Notes under the pieces: model-generated
What the model saw: the letters and a program-made list of their open reading frames with translations, nothing else
What the model was told of the DNA's origin: nothing
Databases searched by the model: none
Program-made: the position numbers and the translations under genes
Part shown: one piece after another, positions 1 through 5,763 of the stretch
Layout: every line of letters starts with the position of its first letter
Numbering within the stretch: position 1 is the stretch's first letter
Origin: Chloroflexota bacterium
GTDB lineage: Bacteria > Chloroflexota > Dehalococcoidia > Lucifugimonadales > UBA3495
Reading direction: 5' to 3'
DNA: 7,215 nucleotides
Assembly: GCA_022562335.1 (NCBI GenBank)
Contig: JADFPM010000141.1
Coordinates: 1-7,215, forward strand

Positions 1-261
1 TCAGGTGGAGCCGTTAAAAAAGAAGCAAGGGGCAACGGAGGATGCCGATGTTGCCGATGTTGCTGATGTTGCCGCCGTAGCCGCCGTAGCCGCCGGGAGA
101 GGGTCCGGGGCCGGCCTTCCCTCGGTCTTCGAAGGCTTCACGGCCGGCTCGGAGGTTGGCGCCTTGGTGTGGGCCGGGATGGTCACGCCATCGCTGCAAC
201 TGGGAAGTAAGAGCAGTCCAATGAATGCAACTGCGAGGGTAATTCCGCCGATTTTATTCAT
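1..261 (-). CDS. Small secreted lipoprotein with Ala/Thr/Ser-repeat tail, function unknown
   Basis: The 86-residue product begins with a short n-region and a hydrophobic stretch (residues 4-20), followed by the lipobox L-P-S-C with Cys22. This predicts signal peptidase II processing and a lipid-anchored mature protein of about 65 residues. Residues 27-56 are Pro/Thr/Lys-rich and look disordered. Residues 57-75 are a low-complexity run of A-A-T and S-A-T triplets encoded by a 9-bp DNA repeat, and the protein ends with a short Phe/Asn/Gly tail. An open frame continues upstream to 441, but ATG 261 is preferred because it places the signal peptide at the N-terminus. No SD lies directly before it; a GGAGGAG sits 41 nt upstream and may serve a coupled leader ORF. 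I recognise no family. The signal peptide is the main evidence that the gene is real; the repeated tail could equally be non-functional sequence. Confidence 0.55.
   Translation of the reverse strand: MNKIGGITLAVAFIGLLLLPSCSDGVTIPAHTKAPTSEPAVKPSKTEGRPAPDPLPAATAATAATSATSATSASSVAPCFFFNGST
44..97. repeat. 9-bp tandem repeat, six units, inside the lipoprotein gene
   Basis: Read on the plus strand the units are GCCGATGTT twice, GCTGATGTT, GCCGCCGTA twice and GCCGCCGGG. Two sub-types occur in separate blocks, three of each. Nine base pairs is three codons, so gain or loss of units keeps the reading frame. On the minus strand in the lipoprotein frame they encode A-A-T and S-A-T triplets; in another minus frame they would encode G-G-Y and G-N-I triplets. 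Confidence 0.85.
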
Positions 262-296
262 TACCAGCCATGTGATCGTAAAAACTTCGACACCAA
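261..296 (-). CDS. Possible 11-codon leader ORF overlapping the lipoprotein start
   Basis: On the minus strand a strong SD (GGAGGAG, 309-303) lies 6 nt before a TTG (296-294) and 9 nt before a GTG (293-291). Both are in frame with a short ORF reading V-S-K-F-L-R-S-H-G-W from the GTG. It ends at TAA 263-261, which overlaps the lipoprotein ATG 261-259 in a TAATG stop-start junction. That arrangement is typical of translational coupling, and the lipoprotein ATG itself lacks a nearby SD. The peptide is too short to be judged by content, and a chance arrangement is possible. Confidence 0.35.
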   Translation of the reverse strand: MVSKFLRSHGW

Positions 297-320
297 GAAT
301 CGCTCCTCCGTTTGCGTGCC

Positions 321-354
321 CAGGTGCTGTCACCATTGGGTGGTGACAGACCTG
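321..354. promoter_or_regulatory. Strong hairpin upstream of the lipoprotein gene
   Basis: The arms are CAGGT (321-325), a single bulged G at 326 and CTGTCACCA (327-335), pairing with TGGTGACAG (341-349) and ACCTG (350-354). The loop is TTGGG. This gives 14 base pairs with one bulge. It lies 60 nt upstream of the minus-strand lipoprotein ATG and just upstream of the GGAGGAG at 309-303. It has no T tract on either side, so it is more likely a leader structure or processing site than an intrinsic terminator. Confidence 0.6.
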
Positions 355-355
355 C

Positions 356-378
356 TGCCGCCGGAAATACCGGCGGCA
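356..378. promoter_or_regulatory. Second hairpin, adjacent to the first
   Basis: The arms TGCCGCCGG (356-364) and CCGGCGGCA (370-378) are perfectly complementary around an AAATA loop. Only one base separates this hairpin from the one at 321-354, so the two could stack coaxially in an RNA. No T tract follows on either strand. Confidence 0.6.
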
Positions 379-870
379 TTCGCTTCGATGTCTCAATTCG
401 TATAAGTGCGATTCCGGGATTGGGATGCGATGCCACGGCAATTCGTTGCAACCCTGGAAGAGTCCATCGATTCTCGCGGCTCGCGCTTCTCCAAAGATAA
501 GTCTAAGTGTTCGTGACCCATCAACGTTGGTCGCGCAACCCCAAGTACTCTAAGCATGTTTGCCCATATCGGGTAAATACCTGCATTTTGCTACGCAGCC
601 ATGGCTCTGCCAACCTGGATGCAAGTCCGGAACCCAGTTCCCGGCAGGTTCCACCCATTGATATGGACCAAGACGGGTCAGCCGGCATCCACTGGCGCTT
701 GGCGAGCTTGTTTGGGGCCACCCGGGTTTTTGAGCGTGATGACGTCGTCAATGATAAATGGGCCGCCACGAGGGAGACGCTAGGGTAGCGGCAGGTAATC
801 CGGGATAATTGCGCCGGTCAGGATGGTGATTACGCCATGAGAATGGGGCAGTTGACCCCTATGTAGGTAC
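379..870. other. Gene-free stretch
   Basis: About 490 bp without a convincing gene. The open frames here (for example a 93-codon frame from GTG 507 to 788) have no SD, no recognisable domain, and compositions typical of chance translation. Minor structure is visible: AACCTG (612-617) can pair with CAGGTT (645-650) around an inner imperfect helix of CCGGAAC (627-633) with GTTCCCGG (637-644), and TGACG-T-CGTCA is a short palindrome at 740-750. No tRNA or known riboswitch pattern was seen. It may be a decayed gene, but nothing supports one specifically. Confidence 0.5.
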
Positions 871-899
871 TTGACTAGCTGATAATATCGTTTTATAGT
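871..899 (+). promoter_or_regulatory. Sigma70-like promoter for the transporter operon
   Basis: TTGACT (871-876) and TATAGT (894-899) each match the -35 and -10 consensus at five of six positions and are separated by exactly 17 bp. The predicted start is near 906, giving a leader of about 175 nt before ATG 1081. Another TTGAC (852-856) lies 19 bp upstream of the -35 and may be chance. Confidence 0.6.
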
Positions 900-908
900 T
901 CTCCCCAT

Positions 909-955
909 CCCGAACCCGTTGGTTTGGGCGAATAAATGTTATTCGGGATTTCCCG
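909..955 (+). promoter_or_regulatory. Consecutive hairpins at the 5' end of the operon leader
   Basis: Three inverted repeats follow the predicted transcription start. CCCGAACC (909-916) pairs with GGTTTGGG (921-928) including one G-U pair. CGAATAA (929-935) pairs with TTATTCG (939-945). CGGGA (944-948) pairs with TCCCG (951-955). The first two abut; the second and third overlap by two bases and could be alternative folds. They could stabilise the mRNA or bind a regulator. No known riboswitch class is recognised. Confidence 0.4.
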
Positions 956-1041
956 GGTAAAGCATCGGTCCACCGCCTGGATCGAAAAGCTGGTTGGTGG
1001 ATTCAAAGTGGCTCCTGTCGAGACTCGGCAGGCCATCCAGT

Positions 1042-1071
1042 CCCACGAAAAATGGACCCACGAAAAATGGA
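1042..1071. repeat. Perfect 15-bp tandem duplication containing the SD of the binding-protein gene
   Basis: CCCACGAAAAATGGA occurs twice head to tail (1042-1056 and 1057-1071). Only the second copy is followed by GG, which makes the GGAGG (1069-1073) seven bases before ATG 1081; the first copy is followed by CCC and is not an SD. Confidence 0.85.
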
Positions 1072-1080
1072 GGATTAGTT

Positions 1081-2910
1081 ATGCGGACGCACCCCTGGGT
1101 AAACCTTCGGATGTTACTTCTCCTCGTTACCGCTTCTCTACTTCTGCTGGCTGTGGCCTGCGGCGGCACCGCTGCCACGCCGATAGTGGTTGAGAAAGAG
1201 GTGATCAAGGAAGTGATCAAAGAAGTCCCGGTGGAAGTAGAGGTGATCAAGGAAGTGATCAAAGAGGTCTTGATCCGGCCTACCATCACCCCCATCCCCA
1301 CCGCCACCCCCGGCGCCGCGGCGACGCCAATTCCCAGCCAGGCGCCCGTGTACGGACAGCACGTCAACATGCGGGCTTATGCCGACACCAAAGACTGGGA
1401 CCCGCTGGGCTCCGCATCACTTTCCAGCGTGATTTCCTACTCCCAGCTCTATAACCAGGTGGTGCAGTACGACACGGTGGACACCAGCAAGGTGATCTGC
1501 GACCTGTGCACCAGTTGGGACGTCTCCAACGGCGGGACCACTTTCACGTTCCATCTTGATCAAAACGTAAAATGGCACGATGGCACGGACCTGACCGCCG
1601 ATGACGTCGTTTTCGCCCTGTCCCGCTACTACAACCCCGAAGTTTCCATCGGCCGTTCCGGGCTCACCCGCAACTACGTCAAGCCGGTGGGTGAAGGCGG
1701 ATTGAAGGCGCTTGACCCCAACACGGTCGAATTCAATTTGCAGTTCCCCTCGGGGGCATTCATCAAATTCTTGGCCGTCGACTACGCCAAGATCCTCCCC
1801 AAGCACCTTCTGGAGCAGGACATAGACCTGAACCAGGCGGAGAACGTCATCAAGCACAATGCCGGTTCTGGACCCTTCATGTTGGACGAGTACCAGCGCG
1901 GCAACTTCTACAAGGTGTCCAAGAACCCCGACTACTTCAAGGAGGGACGTCCCTTCTTCGGCAGCATAGACCACTTCATCATCACCGACGCCTCCCGCTT
2001 CATCTCGGCCCTCAAGGTGGGTCAGGTCGACATGTCCAATGCCGGCGGCGCGTCGCTTACGCCCAAGCAGAACTCCCAACTGGTAAAGGATACCAACAGC
2101 GAGGTCGTGGCCCACTTCCTGGCCCCTGCGTTCAACGTGGGCCTGATGATAAACGTAAAGAAGGAACCCTTTACCGATCCGCGGGTCCGGAAAGCCATCT
2201 ATCTGGCCCTCGACCGGCAGCAGATCGACGACATCGTGTTGGACAACACCTCGGGAGAGCCCAGCATATTCATGCCGGGAATGGCCTACGATGAGTCGGA
2301 AGCCGTGACCTGGCCTGGCCTGCGTCCCAAGGACACTCCCGGCGGGCAAGAAGACCTGGCTGAAGCCAAGAGGCTGATGGCTGAGGCCGGCTTCCCCGAC
2401 GGCTTTGAAACCACCTTCGACGCCCGTAAAGTCTCTTTCTACGTACCCATATGCCAGGTGGTCAAGGAGCAGCTCAAGACAACTCTGAACATCACCGGCG
2501 ACCTCCAGACCTGGGAAAGCGCCGCCGGCTACAAGCTCTACGGCACGGCCCGGGCCGTGGACGCATCGGGTGACTGGGGCCTGGCCTGCCAGGGTGAAGG
2601 CATGGTGGTTCTAGATGCCGACGCCGTGTTTGGCGGTGTTTACCGGCCGGGCGGCACCAGGAACTATACCGACTGGTCCGACCCGAGGATCGAAGACCTT
2701 TTCCAGCGGCAGAAGGTGGAGCAGGATATCGACAAGCGCCGGTTGCTTCTGCGGGAAGCCGCCGACATCCTCCGGGTAGGCGACAACCACTGGGTGACCC
2801 TGGTATGGGGCCGGTTCTTCTGGCAGATGCACCGGGACGTCAAGGGCTTTAACCCGCCCCAGACCGTCCAGTACGGCTTCAAGCACGAGGACATCTGGCT
2901 GGACCGGTAA
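1081..2910 (+). CDS. ABC transporter substrate-binding lipoprotein, family 5 (peptide/nickel/opine type)
   Basis: The 609-residue product is the extracytoplasmic receptor of a Dpp/Opp-type importer. ATG 1081 is chosen because GGAGG ends 7 nt before it and a lipoprotein signal follows directly: positive n-region, Leu-rich core (residues 11-24) and A-V-A-C with Cys27. The frame open from 994 lacks an SD and would bury that signal. Residues 38-63 form a charged stalk with four EVIKEV-like units, then a Thr/Pro/Ala linker runs to about 88. The SBP_bac_5 domain fills about 100-600, with family landmarks WHDG (165-168), GSGPF (262-266), NPDYF (282-286) and P-F-T-D-P-R-V-R-K-A (363-372). The N-terminal extension explains a length above the usual 500-550. 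A C-D-L-C motif (140-143) lies where relatives usually have no cysteines. It is the first gene of an operon with two permeases. The substrate cannot be read from sequence; family members bind peptides, sugars, nickel or other solutes. Confidence 0.93.
   Translation: MRTHPWVNLRMLLLLVTASLLLLAVACGGTAATPIVVEKEVIKEVIKEVPVEVEVIKEVIKEVLIRPTITPIPTATPGAAATPIPSQAPVYGQHVNMRAYADTKDWDPLGSASLSSVISYSQLYNQVVQYDTVDTSKVICDLCTSWDVSNGGTTFTFHLDQNVKWHDGTDLTADDVVFALSRYYNPEVSIGRSGLTRNYVKPVGEGGLKALDPNTVEFNLQFPSGAFIKFLAVDYAKILPKHLLEQDIDLNQAENVIKHNAGSGPFMLDEYQRGNFYKVSKNPDYFKEGRPFFGSIDHFIITDASRFISALKVGQVDMSNAGGASLTPKQNSQLVKDTNSEVVAHFLAPAFNVGLMINVKKEPFTDPRVRKAIYLALDRQQIDDIVLDNTSGEPSIFMPGMAYDESEAVTWPGLRPKDTPGGQEDLAEAKRLMAEAGFPDGFETTFDARKVSFYVPICQVVKEQLKTTLNITGDLQTWESAAGYKLYGTARAVDASGDWGLACQGEGMVVLDADAVFGGVYRPGGTRNYTDWSDPRIEDLFQRQKVEQDIDKRRLLLREAADILRVGDNHWVTLVWGRFFWQMHRDVKGFNPPQTVQYGFKHEDIWLDR
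1198..1269. repeat. 30-bp direct repeat encoding the EVIKEV stalk
   Basis: Segments 1198-1227 and 1240-1269 are 30 bp each, 42 bp apart in register, and differ at one base (GAAGTC against GAGGTC at the end). Each contains two GTGATCAA cores, so the DNA is nested-repetitive. Near identity at wobble positions suggests a recent in-frame duplication rather than protein-level convergence. Confidence 0.85.
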
Positions 2911-2939
2911 ACCACTAAAAAGGCAGAGTTATACAAATA

Positions 2940-2970
2940 GCGCCCTGACCCGGTTTCCGGGTCAGGGCGC
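2940..2970 (+). terminator. 14-bp perfect hairpin after the binding-protein gene, no T tract
   Basis: GCGCCCTGACCCGG (2940-2953), loop TTT, and CCGGGTCAGGGCGC (2957-2970) form a perfect stem 30 bp after the stop codon. No run of T follows, so full intrinsic termination on the plus strand is unlikely. In binding-protein-dependent transporter operons such hairpins commonly protect the upstream message or attenuate the permease genes, which keeps receptor in excess over channel. That is the likely role here by inference. Confidence 0.6.
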
Positions 2971-3022
2971 CAGGATTCCCGGCAGACCTTCTGGGTTTGG
3001 TTTGCCGTTCAACTGGATCAAA

Positions 3023-3071
3023 GGTGATTCGTTCGGCCTGAATACCGGCTGCCGCAAGGCCGAAGATCACC
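3023..3071 (+). promoter_or_regulatory. Second intercistronic hairpin, before the first permease
   Basis: GGTGAT (3023-3028) pairs with ATCACC (3066-3071), and TTCGGCCT (3032-3039) pairs with AGGCCGAA (3057-3064). The two helices are separated by a 3+1 nt internal loop and closed by a 17-nt loop. The hairpin ends about 20 nt before the permease SD (GGGAAG, 3092-3097). It could be an RNA-processing or stability element; a dispersed repeat cannot be excluded. Confidence 0.45.
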
Positions 3072-3103
3072 GAATTCAAGCCTCTCAACATGGGAAGATG
3101 TAG

Positions 3104-4060
3104 ATGCAACAGTACACGATCAAAAGAGTAGGCCTGTTCATACCCACTGTGCTTCTAGTGACCGTGTTGGTCTTTGTGCTCATGCGCTGGATCCCCGGGG
3201 ACCCCGCGTTGGCCATTCTGGAAGATGAAGGAGGAGGCTCCTACACCCAGGAAGACCTGGCGCGGCTGCGCCACGAGATAGGCACCGATAGGCCCATCGT
3301 GGTCCAATACGTCAACTGGATGAGCGGGGTGGTGCAGGGAGACTTCGGAGATTCCCTCTGGTTCAGGGCTCCGGTCATGGGGGAGTTGAAAGACCGGATC
3401 CCGGTGACCGTCGAGCTTGCGATATTCGCCATGGCTTTGGCGATGGTCGTAGCCATCCCGTTGGGAGTGGTTTCGGCCATCAAACCCAACAGCGCAATCG
3501 ATTACGGCGCCCGGGTCTTCACTCTGGCCGGCATCGCCCTGCCCACATTCTTCACCGCCATACTGATCATTTTGTTCCTGGTGAGGTTGTTCAATTGGTT
3601 GCCGCCACTGGGATATGAAAAGGTGTGGGTGGACCCGATGTCTAACCTGCAGCAGATGCTGTTCCCGGCCCTGGCTTTGGCCGGTTACGACATGGCATTC
3701 ATCGCCAAAGTCACCCGCTCCGCCATGATGGAGATCCTGCGGGAGGACTACATGCGCACCGCCCGGTCCAAGGGACTGACCGAGCGGATGGTGCTGGCGC
3801 GACATGGCCTGAAGAACGCGTTCCTGCCCATTCTCACCATCTCTGGGTGGCAGTTCGGGCGTCTCTTTGGCGGCACCATCATCATTGAGACCATCTTCCT
3901 GGTACCTGGAATGGGACGCATCCTCATTGAATCCATAGGGCACCGGGACTACGTGATGATTCAGGCGGTGGTGGTGATCATCGGCCTGTCTATCGTGACG
4001 ATAAACCTGTTGATAGACCTGCTCTATGGTTGGCTGGACCCGCGAATCCGTTTCGCCTAG
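3104..4060 (+). CDS. ABC transporter permease, DppB/OppB type
   Basis: The 318-residue protein is one of the two membrane subunits forming the translocation channel. It shows the family layout: N-terminal helix (about 9-28), the R-W-I-P-G-D-P motif (28-34), an extracytoplasmic segment including Q-G-D-F-G-D-S (78-84), then core helices near 100-125, 138-160, 185-203, 245-268 and 283-305. The coupling-helix (EAA-like) region is E-D-Y-M-R-T-A-R-S-K-G (214-224), with R-H-G-L-K-N-A-F-L-P (233-242) after it. It ends with the typical Y-G-W-L-D-P-R-I-R (308-316). Length is normal for the family. GGGAAG six bases before ATG 3104 supports the start. It follows the binding protein by 193 bp of structured non-coding DNA and precedes the second permease by 45 bp, so the three are read as one operon. 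The exact substrate class cannot be told. Confidence 0.95.
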   Translation: MQQYTIKRVGLFIPTVLLVTVLVFVLMRWIPGDPALAILEDEGGGSYTQEDLARLRHEIGTDRPIVVQYVNWMSGVVQGDFGDSLWFRAPVMGELKDRIPVTVELAIFAMALAMVVAIPLGVVSAIKPNSAIDYGARVFTLAGIALPTFFTAILIILFLVRLFNWLPPLGYEKVWVDPMSNLQQMLFPALALAGYDMAFIAKVTRSAMMEILREDYMRTARSKGLTERMVLARHGLKNAFLPILTISGWQFGRLFGGTIIIETIFLVPGMGRILIESIGHRDYVMIQAVVVIIGLSIVTINLLIDLLYGWLDPRIRFA

Positions 4061-4105
4061 CCTGTCTCGGTGATGGTCCAGCGCAATTACAGGAGGAAGT
4101 AAGGG

Positions 4106-5017
4106 ATGATTGTAGACCAGACGCGAGAAACCGCCGCGGCGGAGGTATTGACCGGGCTTCGGCCTAAGCCTTCGATCCCCGCCTCGCTGCTTGGATTTTG
4201 TGTCCACCAGCCCTTGGGCGCTTTTGGCGCCTTTGTGCTCATATTCGCCATTACGGTCGCCCTGCTGGCCCCGGTGCTGGCGCCCCATGGTCCTACAGAC
4301 ATCGCGGTGGCCCCGAAATTCACACCGCCCTTCACCACGCAATACTTGGGCACCGACGAATTGGGACGCGACGTGCTGAGCCGGTTGATATTCGGCGCGC
4401 GCATATCCATGTCGGTGGGTGTGATGAGCGTGGGCATCGCGATCACGGCGGGCACGTTGATCGGCATTTTCAGCGCTTACTACGGTGGCAAGATCGACCT
4501 GATCATCCAAAGACTGGTTGACGCCATGATGGCCTTCCCGGCCATAATCATGGCGCTGGCGCTGATGGCCGCGTTGGGCGCGTCCCAAAAGAACGTGGTG
4601 GTGGCCCTGGTGGTGATTCTGATGCCGGGGGCGGTAAGGGTGGTCCGTTCCCAGGTCCTCAGCATCAAAGAGCAGGATTACACCCTGGCGGCACGGGCTA
4701 TCGGCGCGGGTTCCACCCGGATCATGCTCCGGCACATACTGCCCAACGTGATGGCCACCTTCATCGTGCTGAGCACCATAACCCTTGGTTACGCCATCGT
4801 CGTGGAGGCGTCGTTAAGCTTCCTTGGCGTGGGCATACCACCCGACGTCGCCTCTTGGGGCGGAATGTTGAACCTGGGCGCCACCACCTACATCGAGATT
4901 TCGCCTTGGTTGTCCATCTTCCCCGGTGTCACCATTGCGCTGATCGTGTTTGCGGTCAACCTGCTGGGCGACTCCCTGAGAGATGTCTTGGACCCCAGGC
5001 TGCGGGGCAGCAGGTAA
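4106..5017 (+). CDS. ABC transporter permease, DppC/OppC type
   Basis: The 303-residue protein is the partner membrane subunit of the importer. A cytoplasmic N-terminus of about 30 residues leads into the first helix (about 38-58), as in the OppC_N domain. The family motif L-G-T-D-E-L-G-R-D-V-L-S-R follows at 81-93. Core helices lie near 100-124, 140-158, 163-178, 217-235 and 268-288. The coupling region covers about 189-214 (Q-D-Y-T-L-A-A-R-A-I-G, then R-H-I-L-P-N). E-A-S-L-S-F-L-G-V-G (234-243) and the ending L-G-D-S-L-R-D-V-L-D-P-R-L-R (287-300) are diagnostic. AGGAGG ends nine bases before ATG 4106. The operon appears to stop here: a terminator follows 43 bp after the stop, and no ATPase gene comes after it, although many operons of this family continue with two ATPase genes. 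Confidence 0.95.
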   Translation: MIVDQTRETAAAEVLTGLRPKPSIPASLLGFCVHQPLGAFGAFVLIFAITVALLAPVLAPHGPTDIAVAPKFTPPFTTQYLGTDELGRDVLSRLIFGARISMSVGVMSVGIAITAGTLIGIFSAYYGGKIDLIIQRLVDAMMAFPAIIMALALMAALGASQKNVVVALVVILMPGAVRVVRSQVLSIKEQDYTLAARAIGAGSTRIMLRHILPNVMATFIVLSTITLGYAIVVEASLSFLGVGIPPDVASWGGMLNLGATTYIEISPWLSIFPGVTIALIVFAVNLLGDSLRDVLDPRLRGSR

Positions 5018-5059
5018 GCGTCTGGGGCTAGCAACAAATACATCATTGATGCCGGTATC

Positions 5060-5092
5060 AATAGGGGATAGGACTTGGTCCTATCCCCTATT
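5060..5092 (+). terminator. Intrinsic terminator of the transporter operon
   Basis: AATAGGGGATAGGAC (5060-5074), loop TTG, and GTCCTATCCCCTATT (5078-5092) form a perfect 15-bp stem. The downstream arm runs into a short T-rich stretch, TTTCGTTGT. It lies between two convergent genes. The T-rich side favours termination of the plus-strand operon, and the stem could also block read-through from the minus-strand gene ending at 5162. Confidence 0.85.
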
Positions 5093-5161
5093 TCGTTGTG
5101 TAGTGGATTGCTGGGGCATACGACGTGAAAAAAGACTGGTTGACCGGTTAAAGACTATCGG

Positions 5162-5617
5162 TCAAGAATCAACGGCCGCTTCTCGTCGTTGACCCAAGCT
5201 GACAGCCCCAGCCAGCGCCATGGCCAGCGCCGCCGGCAGGTACAACATACCGATGGATTGACTGCCCGCTATGCAGAACCCCAGAAGCAGCAGGGTGGAC
5301 ACACCCAGCGGCGCCCGGCGCCAGACGAGTCCGGGACCCGCCAATATAACTCCCAACAGTCCGACGCCGGAGATCGCGACCGGAGTAAGCACGATGGGAA
5401 GCACCCCCCAGCCGTTGACCTCTATAAAGGTCGCGGTGGTCTGCACCGGCTGGCTGGGAATTGCTCCGGGAGCGGTGGCCGTGACCGATGCACCCTGGTA
5501 GAACGGCGCGAACACCAACAGGACAAAGGCCACCCATGCCAACAAGTGGGAGATCGAAGCCGCCGTCAACGCCAAATCCCTAAGATTCAAGCCTCTTGTG
5601 CCGGCCGCATCACTCAT
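5162..5617 (-). CDS. Small integral membrane protein, function unknown
   Basis: The 151-residue product has a short polar N-terminus and about four predicted membrane segments: roughly 22-40, 72-97, 105-122 and 125-142. Between the first two lies a Thr/Pro/Gln-rich loop (42-68), probably exposed outside. R-R at 100-101 and the basic stretch R144-R145 at the C-terminus are likely cytoplasmic. The open frame extends upstream to 5782, but that part is polar and runs through the promoter region and tandem repeat of the neighbouring gene. ATG 5617 is preferred because a perfect TATAAT sits 6 nt before it and no SD is present, which suggests a leaderless message. The gene converges on the transporter operon and diverges from the monooxygenase gene. 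I recognise no family, and no function is implied by the neighbours. Confidence 0.7.
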   Translation of the reverse strand: MSDAAGTRGLNLRDLALTAASISHLLAWVAFVLLVFAPFYQGASVTATAPGAIPSQPVQTTATFIEVNGWGVLPIVLTPVAISGVGLLGVILAGPGLVWRRAPLGVSTLLLLGFCIAGSQSIGMLYLPAALAMALAGAVSLGQRREAAVDS

Positions 5618-5623
5618 GCCCCA

Positions 5624-5629
5624 ATTATA
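5624..5629 (-). promoter_or_regulatory. TATAAT -10 box for a probable leaderless mRNA
   Basis: On the minus strand a consensus TATAAT is followed by TGGGGC and then ATG 5617-5615. Initiation seven bases after a -10 box would begin at the A of the start codon. No good -35 match lies at 16-18 bp upstream, and no TGn extension is present, so strength is uncertain. The only purine-rich sequence (GGGG) is one base from the ATG, too close to act as an SD. Confidence 0.45.
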
Positions 5630-5728
5630 CTGCCCCAGACTTTTGGGCGCAGAGGGCCGGGACTGCATCCTTCCTGCCGCTCTGGCGACTTTCATCAATG
5701 GTCTTGGGTCTGGTGCCTCTCTGTTGAT

Positions 5729-5757
5729 TTGCCAGCGAAAAAAGTCCGGCCTACAAT
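5729..5757 (+). promoter_or_regulatory. Sigma70-like promoter for the flavin monooxygenase gene
   Basis: TTGCCA (5729-5734) and TACAAT (5752-5757) each match consensus at five of six positions with a 17-bp spacer. Predicted initiation near 5764 falls on the first base of the 13-bp tandem repeat and gives a leader of about 89 nt. Confidence 0.6.
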
Positions 5758-5763
5758 GGGGTT

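Noticed and set aside
262..441. N-terminal extension of the small lipoprotein up to 441
   Set aside because: It would put 60 mostly polar residues ahead of a lipobox signal and run through two strong hairpins; it is more consistent with an untranslated leader.
507..788. 93-codon plus-strand frame in the long intergenic region
   Set aside because: It starts with GTG without an SD, has no recognisable motif, and overlapping frames of similar quality exist on both strands.
820..840. Resemblance of the GTGATTACGCCATG stretch to a cloning-vector lacZ start
   Set aside because: The match is only about ten bases, and nothing around it looks like vector sequence.
994..1080. N-terminal extension of the binding protein from 994
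   Set aside because: It has no SD, crosses the tandem duplication and would place 29 residues before a clean lipoprotein signal; ATG 1081 has GGAGG at ideal spacing.
1417..2349. 310-codon minus-strand open frame inside the binding-protein gene
   Set aside because: It is antisense to a confidently identified coding region, with Val/Gly/His-rich shadow composition and no SD or recognisable fold.
4061..4105. CCTGT/ACAGG pairing that could mask the SD of the second permease
   Set aside because: It has only five base pairs across a 23-nt loop, too weak to claim as a regulatory structure.
3155..4735. 526-codon open frame on the minus strand across both permease genes
   Set aside because: It lies antisense to two clear permease genes, is rich in His, Gln, Arg and Gly as expected from reverse translation of membrane-protein codons, crosses the intergenic gap and shows no domain.
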